Below, piece after piece: positions 41,522 to 49,317 of a stretch of 64,000 nucleotides of DNA (positions within the stretch are counted from its first letter, which is position 1; every line of letters starts with the position of its first letter). The translations under genes and the position numbers were made by a program. The stretch comes from Aerococcaceae bacterium NML190073 (lineage in GTDB: Bacteria > Bacillota > Bacilli > Lactobacillales > Aerococcaceae), in contig JAMXJH010000008.1 of NCBI GenBank assembly GCA_026131555.1, positions 46,136 to 110,135 on the forward strand, read 5' to 3'. The notes under the pieces are model-generated. The model was not told the origin of the DNA. It saw only the letters and a program-made list of their open reading frames with translations, and did not search any database.

Positions 41522-44500
41522 TTACGCATTACGTCGCTTTTGCTTGAATATGCTATAGCTAGGCAATGTCAGTAAAATTGCGAGTCCTAAGATTGATGTG
41601 TTGAACACAATTTCACCTGTCTTAGGTAATTCTTTCTTAGGTGGTGTGTATTTGTTGACGAATGTGATATTAGGCAAGCTGGTTGTGTTAATCACTAATA
41701 TACCTGCGCCGCTATCAACCACTTCAACCGTGATTTCATGTACGGTTTCGTCATAAGCTACATGCGTTTCTGTACCTTTCACTTCGCTTACTTTGTAAGT
41801 AAAACGACCTGCTCTGTCCATTGGAATTGCTGGGAAAGTAATTGTGCCATCTGCTTCATTTTTCGCTTCTGCTACTACTTTTCCTGTTTCGTCTTTGACT
41901 TGGAATGTGTAAGTATCTTTCGTTAAGTCTTTTCCTTCAAGACGTTTCTTAGCAACCAGCTTCAATTCAGTCGGTTTAGCAGTGTACTTATTCGTAAATA
42001 CCGGCGCTTCCCCATCTTTGTATTGCACTGTTGCAACCAATTGTCCTGCTTCGTCGGTTACTTTCACAGTTACTTCGTAACGTGTTGTATCATATGCTAT
42101 ACCAGCTTGTGCCTGGCTAACTTCTTGAATGGTGTACGTGTAATCTCCCACTTTATCGTATTCGATTGCTTTGAAATTCACTGTACCATCAATTGCGTTA
42201 GTTGCTGTATCAACGACTTTATCCCCTTGCTTCAATTCGAATGTAAATTCACCTGATACCAGAGGTCGTCCTTCCAGAATTTTCTTCGCTGATAGATTCG
42301 CTGAAACTTTATGTGGCGCATAGCTGTTTTTGAACATTAAATTATCTGCTTGAGTAGCTGTAGCGGTCAATGTGCCATCACCATTATCAACTACCGTCAC
42401 GGTTACTTCATGTATCGTACGGTCGTAGGTAACACCGCGTTCGTTCCCGGCTACTTCACTCACAGTAAATTGGAATGTTCCAGTTTGAGCGAACTCAATT
42501 GCCGGGAACTTAATCGTTCCGTCCTCAGCATTTTTCGCTTCTGAAACAACTTTACCCATTGTGTCTTTCACCTGGAATGTGTACGCATCTTTCGTCAAAT
42601 CTTTGCCTGTCAGTGACTTATTCGCCATTAACATAACTGTCGTCGGCTGTGTTGCGTATGTATTTGTGAAGACCGGTACTTGATTATCCTGGTATTGAAC
42701 CTCCGCAACCAACTGACCGCCTGCATCTGTTACTTCAACGATAACCGTATGTTGAGTCGTATCATACGTAATACCGCCGAGCGTGCCAATTATCTCACTG
42801 ATAGTATACGTATATCGTCCCACTTTTGTATAGGTAATCGGTGCAAAATGGATTGAACCATCTGTGGCATTTTGCACAGTTTCGAGAACTTTGTCTCCTT
42901 CTTTCAACTCAAAGTTGAATTGACCTGATTTGAGTTCTTGCCCGGATAAGCGTTTCATTGCTTTCAAATTAGCGGATGTTGAGCCTGGTACATAAGTATT
43001 GTTGAACGACAACCTATCTGCACCTGTTACAGTAGCAGTCAAGGTCCCGTTACCATTATCTACAACTGTAACCGCAACATCATATACTTTAGCATCGTAA
43101 GTCACACCGGCTTCAGTTCCCGTAACTTCACTAACTGTGAAATTAAAGGCTCCAGCTGAAGTAAATTCGATTGCTGGGAAATTTACTTGACCGTCTGATG
43201 TGTTGGTCGCTTCCGAAACAACTTTACCTGTTGCGTCCTTCACTTGGAATGTATATGCATTTTTCACTAAATCTTTGCCTGTCAATGCTTTAGTAGCAAA
43301 TAAGTTTATTGAGATCGGCGTTACGGTATAAGTATTTGTAAATACCGGCGCCGCCCCTTCTTTATACGCAACTGTTGCTTCAAGTTGCCCACCTTTATCT
43401 GTGACAGTCACCGTCACTTCGTGAATGGTTTCATCATACGTAATACCACCAAGGGTTTCACTGACTTCGCTAATTGTATACGTATGAACGCCCACTTTAT
43501 TATATGTAATTGGGGCAAATTTAATTGAACCATCTGCACTATTTTTCACAGTTTGAACAACACGCGTTCCTTCCTTCAACTCAAATGTAAATTGATCTTT
43601 AGCCAAGACTTTGCCTGTTAACACTTTCGTTGCAGATAGAGAAGCACTCGTTGGCGCCGGTGTGTAATTGTTGGTAAATATTGCACTCTCTAAACCGGTT
43701 GATTTAATGGTTAATGTACCATTCCCATCATCTGTTACCGTGACAGTAACCGGATAAACGGTTGAATCATATGTTACCCCTGCTTCATTCCCTTGCACTT
43801 CGTGGATCGTATACTTAAATACTCCTGCACGCGTGTAATTAATTGCCGGGAATGTAACACGCCCGTCTGCATTATTCTTAGAAGTTCCTAGTACTGTACC
43901 ATTTTCCTCTCTTAACTCAAAGGTATATGCATCAGCCGAAAGTGGTTTGCCTGTTAAGCGTTTGGTTGCAGTAAAGATAAATTCTTTAGGTGTAGGTACG
44001 TATTGGTTATTAAAGGTTTTGTCTTCCGGATAAGTGACGGTCGCTTCTAGCTGCCCTTTATTATCCACGACATTGACAACCACTTCAATTGCTTCTGTTG
44101 AATAGGTTACATTATTGATATTACCTGCTTTCTCCGTAATGGAGTAAGTATACGTTCCTGCTGCTGTATAGTTAATCGGTTTAAAGATTACTTTGCCGTC
44201 TGCTGTATTGCGAACTGTTTGTTGTTCTGCTCCTTTTTCGCTAAGAACAAATTCAAACTCATTTGCTCGCAAATCACGACCTGCTAGTGCTTTGTGAACT
44301 TCCAGTGTCACTACCGTTGCAACTGGTGTAGGCGTATTATATTCGTTAATAAATGTTACCACATCATTCTGTTGGTAAGTTTCGCTCTTCACTATTACAT
44401 CCGGCTGATTTTTGTACTTTTCATTTACAATGTATTCGTAGCTTTGACCGTTATCATCTGTTGCATCTACTTTATCAAAGTATAAATACTTATCATTAGT

Positions 44501-46078
44501 TTCTTCGTGCGACAGTTCTATTGTCTGAACTACTTCAAAATTTCCACCAGGTAATCTTCTGTTCAGTTCAAAGAGTATCGTTGGCTTTGGATTCGGGATA
44601 CTATTCCCTCTCCACTCCTTCTTCACTCCTAATTGCACCTGCTTCTTAGTGTTTTCTATTCCTATTTCCACTATTTTTGTATCTTTTTCCACTATTGTAA
44701 ATTCTTTAGGCTCCATGGGATTCAACCATTCGGAATTCTTTTCAGTCAAAATATAATCTCCATGAAGTAAATCTTTTGCCCTAGCTATTCCGTTGTCATC
44801 CGTGACAATAGATAACGTCGGCTGCCCTTTAATAGGAGTTCCATCTTTACGGGCGATTACAAATTCAATATTGGGCAAGAGTTTATTTGTATTTGCTAAT
44901 GTTTTTATGATTTTTACTTCTCCATGTTTCTGCCCTATAATCCCTGCATCATATGAAATATTGTTGACAGAAAAATCACCCTGAACACTTGTTGGCTCTT
45001 TGTATAATTCGTGATAGTTAATTGTTGAAGTATTATCGAACTTGGAAAGTTTTTTTCCTTCTTCTGTAATTAACGTGTCATAAGATACTGTATAACCATT
45101 GTTGTTAGGATGACTTATAGGAATTGTAATATTTAACGTGCTATCAGTTGTTGCAATTATTGCATTATAGGTTGTTTCAAAATCAGTTTTGGAGTATGTT
45201 GTACTTCCTTGTGAAGTTCGTACTGTGACATGAATAGAATCTTCAATTAATCCATGACCCACCCCGATGTTATCTGTTAAGTAAATTGAATTTTGTAACC
45301 ATGTTCGGGTGTTACTATCTTCACTAGCATTAATTACTAACCACCAAGATACCTTCTCAGGATGCTGGGGATCCATACTTCCTGTTTTATAATAAAATGT
45401 ATCAGTTGCTATACCCGTTTCACCTTTATAGATTGAAACAGCTGCTGATTTATTTCCTGAATAAACTACAATATCTTTTGTATCGGCTTGATTTGTATTT
45501 GTATGGTTTCTTGCCAACGCTTTAAATTCAAAATATCCACTTATTTGCTCAAAGTCAGAAATTCTATCATTAAAAGTGATTGTAACTTGTGAATCTTGAA
45601 TCGAAGCAACTCCTACGACTTGTCCATCTATAACCAAATCTTTTTGTCCAACGAAGGCATTCAGAGAAGCCCCTTCTTGATTATTTTGCCAATTCATAGT
45701 TATATAATCGCCGGCTTTTATTTCGCCAGTTGCATCAGAAAATTCTAATCTAATTGTTACTTGCTCGTTATCGTTAACGTTCTGCGGATTGACGCTGACT
45801 GTTGTCACATTGGTAGTTGAAATATCTCTCGGTAAACTAAAATTAATTGATTCTGTTTCTTCTTCCAACATTTCTTCATTTGAATCCCCATTGTCTGTAT
45901 GCTCATCTTCCAAATTCATGTCAAAAAAATTTTCTGAAACATCCTCATTGAGCGCATTCGTTTGCCATTCACTAGAGGTATCTTCCCCATTTGCAAACAC
46001 ATGTAAAGGTTGAAGACAAGATGATAGTATAAAAAGCATTAAAAATATTAACTTAAACACATTTCCTCTGGTTTTCAT
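41522..46078 (-). CDS. LPXTG adhesin with Cna-B domains and eight isopeptide-type repeats
   Basis: A 1518-residue cell-wall protein. It has a Sec signal (cleavage near LHVFA-NG, residue 29; no YSIRK), an acidic linker, and an N-terminal adhesin region of two beta-sandwiches (about 70-375, collagen-binding-like). A Cna-B/SpaA domain (about 380-470, GEVKIIKTLANTNKLLPNIEFVI) and a second Cna-B domain (about 478-585, KKEWRGNS) follow. Then come eight repeats of about 112 residues like the streptococcal pilin isopeptide domain (Spy0128/FctA). The end has LPKTGE (about 1484), a TM segment and KQKRRNA. GAGGGGG lies 7-8 bases before the ATG. The ligand is unknown. Confidence 0.93.
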   Translation of the reverse strand: MKTRGNVFKLIFLMLFILSSCLQPLHVFANGEDTSSEWQTNALNEDVSENFFDMNLEDEHTDNGDSNEEMLEEETESINFSLPRDISTTNVTTVSVNPQNVNDNEQVTIRLEFSDATGEIKAGDYITMNWQNNQEGASLNAFVGQKDLVIDGQVVGVASIQDSQVTITFNDRISDFEQISGYFEFKALARNHTNTNQADTKDIVVYSGNKSAAVSIYKGETGIATDTFYYKTGSMDPQHPEKVSWWLVINASEDSNTRTWLQNSIYLTDNIGVGHGLIEDSIHVTVRTSQGSTTYSKTDFETTYNAIIATTDSTLNITIPISHPNNNGYTVSYDTLITEEGKKLSKFDNTSTINYHELYKEPTSVQGDFSVNNISYDAGIIGQKHGEVKIIKTLANTNKLLPNIEFVIARKDGTPIKGQPTLSIVTDDNGIARAKDLLHGDYILTEKNSEWLNPMEPKEFTIVEKDTKIVEIGIENTKKQVQLGVKKEWRGNSIPNPKPTILFELNRRLPGGNFEVVQTIELSHEETNDKYLYFDKVDATDDNGQSYEYIVNEKYKNQPDVIVKSETYQQNDVVTFINEYNTPTPVATVVTLEVHKALAGRDLRANEFEFVLSEKGAEQQTVRNTADGKVIFKPINYTAAGTYTYSITEKAGNINNVTYSTEAIEVVVNVVDNKGQLEATVTYPEDKTFNNQYVPTPKEFIFTATKRLTGKPLSADAYTFELREENGTVLGTSKNNADGRVTFPAINYTRAGVFKYTIHEVQGNEAGVTYDSTVYPVTVTVTDDGNGTLTIKSTGLESAIFTNNYTPAPTSASLSATKVLTGKVLAKDQFTFELKEGTRVVQTVKNSADGSIKFAPITYNKVGVHTYTISEVSETLGGITYDETIHEVTVTVTDKGGQLEATVAYKEGAAPVFTNTYTVTPISINLFATKALTGKDLVKNAYTFQVKDATGKVVSEATNTSDGQVNFPAIEFTSAGAFNFTVSEVTGTEAGVTYDAKVYDVAVTVVDNGNGTLTATVTGADRLSFNNTYVPGSTSANLKAMKRLSGQELKSGQFNFELKEGDKVLETVQNATDGSIHFAPITYTKVGRYTYTISEIIGTLGGITYDTTQHTVIVEVTDAGGQLVAEVQYQDNQVPVFTNTYATQPTTVMLMANKSLTGKDLTKDAYTFQVKDTMGKVVSEAKNAEDGTIKFPAIEFAQTGTFQFTVSEVAGNERGVTYDRTIHEVTVTVVDNGDGTLTATATQADNLMFKNSYAPHKVSANLSAKKILEGRPLVSGEFTFELKQGDKVVDTATNAIDGTVNFKAIEYDKVGDYTYTIQEVSQAQAGIAYDTTRYEVTVKVTDEAGQLVATVQYKDGEAPVFTNKYTAKPTELKLVAKKRLEGKDLTKDTYTFQVKDETGKVVAEAKNEADGTITFPAIPMDRAGRFTYKVSEVKGTETHVAYDETVHEITVEVVDSGAGILVINTTSLPNITFVNKYTPPKKELPKTGEIVFNTSILGLAILLTLPSYSIFKQKRRNA
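41640..44320 (-). repeat. Eight pilin-type isopeptide domain repeats in two alternating types
   Basis: Each copy has a strand-1 Lys (ATK-x-LTG), a middle Glu (YTISE or FTVSE) and a last-strand Asn (F-x-N-x-Y), the residues expected for an intramolecular Lys-Asn isopeptide bond. Odd copies end DxGGQL-type and carry ELKEG; even copies end DNGNGTLT-type and carry QVKD. The true period is therefore a two-domain unit of about 224 residues repeated four times. Confidence 0.9.
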
Positions 46079-46401
46079 ATAATTAGCCCCCTCTTCCTTT
46101 ATATTTTAGATATCGCATATTACGTCGTATGTTTCTATCTTTCTTCATCCTTTCTTACATACTCATTGCTGTTGTATTATGCCCATATCTATCTTTATTA
46201 TATAACAGTATTTTTGAAAAAAATCACCCCCCTCAAGAACACCAGTGGTATATACAAGTGTAACCAAAGACAAAGAGAATCAAAAAAAAAAAAAACGATT
46301 AAAAAATCCCGTTAGTGTTTTTGTGTTGGTTTTAACTAGAGAAAGTAGAGTTTTATAGACCACAAAGTATTTTCTAAAAAATAATTATTCTTCAAAAGAA
46401 T
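46079..46401. other. AT-rich upstream region of the adhesin gene, with an A14 tract
   Basis: The 432-base gap to pyrH holds no credible gene. On the minus strand a TATAAT lies about 120 bases before the adhesin start (near 46199), but no good -35 is visible. An uninterrupted A14 run (46282-46295) lies about 205 bases upstream of the adhesin start. Confidence 0.6.
46282..46295. repeat. A14 homopolymer upstream of the adhesin gene
   Basis: Fourteen consecutive A, the longest homopolymer I noticed in the window. Such tracts are prone to slippage. Confidence 0.9.
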
Positions 46402-46443
46402 AAAAAACAACGAACTGCTTTGCAGAAGCAGTTCGTTGTTTTG
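46402..46443 (-). terminator. Intrinsic terminator of pyrH
   Basis: AAAACAACGAACTGCTT and AAGCAGTTCGTTGTTTT form a perfect 17-bp stem, with TTTATTC after it on the minus strand. It lies about 68 bases beyond the stop. Confidence 0.9.
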
Positions 46444-46510
46444 AATTTTTATGTTAACTTTCGAGGAGTTTAAGAAAGTAATATCAATAAGGCTTTCAAC
46501 TCGTCCTTGG

Positions 46511-47233
46511 CTACTTCCCTCCAACGGTTGTTCCGATGCATTCACCTAAAACTGCACGACGGATATTACCTTTTTCATTCAGATTGAAGACAATTAACGG
46601 AATATCGTTGTCCATGCTCAGCGAGCTGGCAGTTGAATCCATTACCTTCAATCCCTTGGCAATGACGTCCAAATGCGAAAGTGTGTCAAACTTAATTGCA
46701 TCCGAATTATGTTTCGGATCTGCGTCATAAACGCCGTCCACATTGTTCTTAGCCATCAAGATGACATCTGCATTGATTTCAGCCGCACGCAAAGCTGCCA
46801 GTGTATCTGTTGAGAAATACGGGTTCCCTGTTCCAGCTGCAAAGATAATGACACGCTCTTTTTCTAAATGGCGAATGGCTTTACGACGAATATAAGGTTC
46901 TGCAATCTGGCGCATTTCGATGGCTGATAAGACACGTGTTGGAACTTCACTGTTCTCCAACACATCTTGCAATGCCAAAGCGTTCATTACGGTTGCCAAC
47001 ATTCCCATGTAATCGGCTTGTGCACGCTCCATTCCCATTTCAGCACCGATATTGCCACGCCAAATATTTCCTCCACCAACTACGATTGCAATTTCAACGC
47101 CTAATTCGTAAACTTCTTTAATTTCTTTTACCATTTCGGCAATTGTTTGAGGATTGATACCGAAACCATCCGGTCCCGCCATTGCTTCTCCACTTAATTT
47201 CAGTACAACTCGCTTATATTTCGGTTGAGCCAT
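46511..47233 (-). CDS. pyrH: Uridylate kinase
   Basis: Phosphorylates UMP to UDP. The 240-residue protein has the amino-acid-kinase fold with [46 protein letters not shown] and the lid region [11 protein letters not shown]. Length is normal. The ATG giving [10 protein letters not shown] follows AAAGGTGG by 7 bases; the open frame extends ten codons upstream. It follows tsf, a widespread order (rpsB-tsf-pyrH). A terminator lies between tsf and pyrH. The next usual gene, frr, is absent: an adhesin gene follows instead. Confidence 0.97.
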   Translation of the reverse strand: MAQPKYKRVVLKLSGEAMAGPDGFGINPQTIAEMVKEIKEVYELGVEIAIVVGGGNIWRGNIGAEMGMERAQADYMGMLATVMNALALQDVLENSEVPTRVLSAIEMRQIAEPYIRRKAIRHLEKERVIIFAAGTGNPYFSTDTLAALRAAEINADVILMAKNNVDGVYDADPKHNSDAIKFDTLSHLDVIAKGLKVMDSTASSLSMDNDIPLIVFNLNEKGNIRRAVLGECIGTTVGGK

Positions 47234-47276
47234 CTCAATTCCACCTTTCTCAAATCCATTCAATTGTTCGCATTCG

Positions 47277-47307
47277 GAAAAAAGTCCCCGCTAATTGGGG
47301 ACTTTCT
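47277..47307 (-). terminator. Terminator between tsf and pyrH
   Basis: AAAGTCCCC and GGGGACTTT form a 9-bp stem, followed by TTTCC on the minus strand. pyrH is thus served by read-through or by its own promoter in the 44 bases before its start. Confidence 0.85.
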
Positions 47308-47363
47308 TAGTATTATCACATCACGTATAATTTGTGAGTTTCAAACGTAAATCTTAAACTCTA

Positions 47364-48245
47364 TTATTTACCCATTTGTGCTGCTACTTCGTCAGCAAAG
47401 TTTTCTTGTTTCTTCTCCATGCCTTCGCCAACTTCGAAACGAACGAATTTCGTTACTTTTCCGCCCTTAGACGCTACGTAGTCTGCTACTGTTACATCCG
47501 GGTTCTTAACGAATGCTTGCTCTGACAAGCTGATGTCTGCCAAATACTTGTTCATGCGTCCTTCAATCATTTTTTCAACGATGTTAGCCGGCTTGCCTTC
47601 GTTCAATGCGATTTCTGTTTGGATTTTTTTCTCGTGCTCGTAATCTTCAGCGGATACTTCGTCACGTGATACATATTTAGGGTTGATTGCTGCTACGTGC
47701 ATTGCCACGTCTTTACCTGCTTCTTTATCAGTTGAGCCTTCGACTAAAGTCAAGACACCGATACGTCCGCCCATGTGTAAGTATTCGCCAAATGCATCAG
47801 CATCTGATTTAGTTAAGATTTCGAAACGACGTAATGATAATTTCTCACCGATAACAGTTGTTGCTTCTAAGATTAACTCTTCGATTGATTTGCCATCTAC
47901 TTGAACGGCTAATGCTTCTTCCATTGTAGCTGGTTTGCTTTCAGCGATTGCTTTAACAACTGTTGCTACTAAGGCTTGGAATTTATCGTTCTTAGAAACG
48001 AAGTCTGTTTCAGAGTTCAATTCGATGATTGCTGCTGTATTACCGTCAACATAAGTTGCTGTCATACCTTCCGCAGCGATACGGTCTGCTTTCTTCGCAG
48101 CTTTCGCTAAACCTTTTTCACGTAAGAAGTCGATTGCTTTTTCGATGTCACCTTCTACTTCTACTAAAGCTTTCTTCGCATCCATCATTCCTACGCCTGT
48201 CATGTCACGTAATTCTTTAACTAATTTTGCTGTAATGTTTGACAT
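47364..48245 (-). CDS. tsf: Translation elongation factor Ts
   Basis: Nucleotide exchange factor for EF-Tu. The 293-residue protein starts with the UBA-like domain [21 protein letters not shown] and the EF-Tu contact TDFVSKN follows near residue 80. Length is normal. GGGAGG precedes the ATG by 11 bases. It follows rpsB, with a strong hairpin in the gap. Confidence 0.97.
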   Translation of the reverse strand: MSNITAKLVKELRDMTGVGMMDAKKALVEVEGDIEKAIDFLREKGLAKAAKKADRIAAEGMTATYVDGNTAAIIELNSETDFVSKNDKFQALVATVVKAIAESKPATMEEALAVQVDGKSIEELILEATTVIGEKLSLRRFEILTKSDADAFGEYLHMGGRIGVLTLVEGSTDKEAGKDVAMHVAAINPKYVSRDEVSAEDYEHEKKIQTEIALNEGKPANIVEKMIEGRMNKYLADISLSEQAFVKNPDVTVADYVASKGGKVTKFVRFEVGEGMEKKQENFADEVAAQMGK

Positions 48246-48271
48246 TTTGTTATAATCCTCCCTTTTTTATC

Positions 48272-48337
48272 AAAAAAACTGCCCTAACCAGGCCCATAGC
48301 TATCGAGCCTTTGGTAAATCGCCTGATTAAGACAGTT
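48272..48337 (-). terminator. Intercistronic hairpin with U tail between rpsB and tsf
   Basis: On the minus strand AACTGTCTTAATCAGGC pairs with GCCTGGTTAGGGCAGTT over all 17 positions (three U-G wobbles), with a 27-base loop, then TTTTTTT. The wobbles make it stable only as minus-strand RNA. It would reduce tsf transcription relative to rpsB. Confidence 0.75.
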
Positions 48338-48389
48338 ACATTGTTTCCATGTTCAGTAAGTATCGCTTGGTACGATTAAACTTACATTA

Positions 48390-49154
48390 TTACGCTTCTT
48401 CGCCTGTTTCGAACAAGTTGTCGAAGAATGCTTTATCTGAAGATTCTTCCGCTGGTTCTTCTGCTACGATTGTACCTTGGTTTGATTCGATAATCGCTTC
48501 TGCCATTGCACCTGCAATCAAGCTGATTGCACGAATCGCATCATCGTTTGATGGAATTACTACGTCGATTTCATCTGGATCGCAGTTTGTATCAACCATC
48601 GCTACGATTGGGATATTTAATTTCTTAGCTTCTTGAACAGCAATGCGCTCTTTACGTGGGTCAACGATGAAGATTACATCCGGGATTCTTGGCATGTCTT
48701 TGATACCACCTAAGAATTTCTCTAAACGTTCTTGTTCTTTCTTGATTTCTAATACTTCTTTCTTAGGTAATACATCGAAAGTTCCGTCTTCAGCCATTTT
48801 TTCGATAGCTTTCAAGCGACGGATACGTCCTTGAATTGTATCCCAGTTCGTCAACAAACCACCTAACCAACGGTGATTGATGTAGTATTGACCCGCACGC
48901 TTAGCTTGTTCTTCAACTGCTTTTTGTGCTTGTTTCTTAGTACCAACAAATAACACTACGCCGCCGTCAGCTGATGCTTCGCGCATGTAGTCGTAAGCTT
49001 CGTTTACTAATTTTACAGTTTTTTGTAAGTCGATGATGTAGATACCGTTGCGCTCTGTAAAGATGTAACGTTTCATCTTAGGGTTCCAACGACGTGTTTG
49101 GTGTCCGAAATGTACACCGGCTTCTAACAATTGTTTCATAGAAATAACTGACAT
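48390..49154 (-). CDS. rpsB: 30S ribosomal protein S2
   Basis: A 254-residue ribosomal protein with the N-terminal signature [32 protein letters not shown] and the central FVGTKKQAQ and [10 protein letters not shown] segments. Its C-terminus is acidic and variable, with [17 protein letters not shown] precedes the ATG. A good promoter and a 130-base structured leader lie upstream. Confidence 0.98.
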   Translation of the reverse strand: MSVISMKQLLEAGVHFGHQTRRWNPKMKRYIFTERNGIYIIDLQKTVKLVNEAYDYMREASADGGVVLFVGTKKQAQKAVEEQAKRAGQYYINHRWLGGLLTNWDTIQGRIRRLKAIEKMAEDGTFDVLPKKEVLEIKKEQERLEKFLGGIKDMPRIPDVIFIVDPRKERIAVQEAKKLNIPIVAMVDTNCDPDEIDVVIPSNDDAIRAISLIAGAMAEAIIESNQGTIVAEEPAEESSDKAFFDNLFETGEEA

Positions 49155-49192
49155 GTTTTTCTATACCTCCATTTGGTTTTTTATTTTTCCTC

Positions 49193-49254
49193 CGAATGCT
49201 TCGTTTAGCTTGTAGACTCCCGTGAGAAAGCACCCTACTCACTATCGACATTCG
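49193..49254 (-). ncRNA. Candidate structured rpsB leader RNA
   Basis: In the 5' leader CGAATG pairs with CATTCG and encloses GTGAG/CTCAC; a ribosome binding site follows. A compact two-level fold in a ribosomal protein leader suggests autoregulation by S2, which is known for rpsB in other bacteria. This is by eye only. Confidence 0.4.
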
Positions 49255-49281
49255 TGTGAATTGGTTTTTACACCATTAGGT

Positions 49282-49310
49282 ATTATACAGTAATCGCTGT
49301 GTCGTTGCAA
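49282..49310 (-). promoter_or_regulatory. Promoter of rpsB-tsf
   Basis: Minus-strand -35 TTGCAA (49305-49310), 17-base spacer, -10 TATAAT (49282-49287). It begins 8 bases after the stop of the upstream LTA-synthase-like gene, with no terminator between. Confidence 0.8.
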
Positions 49311-49317
49311 CTACTTT

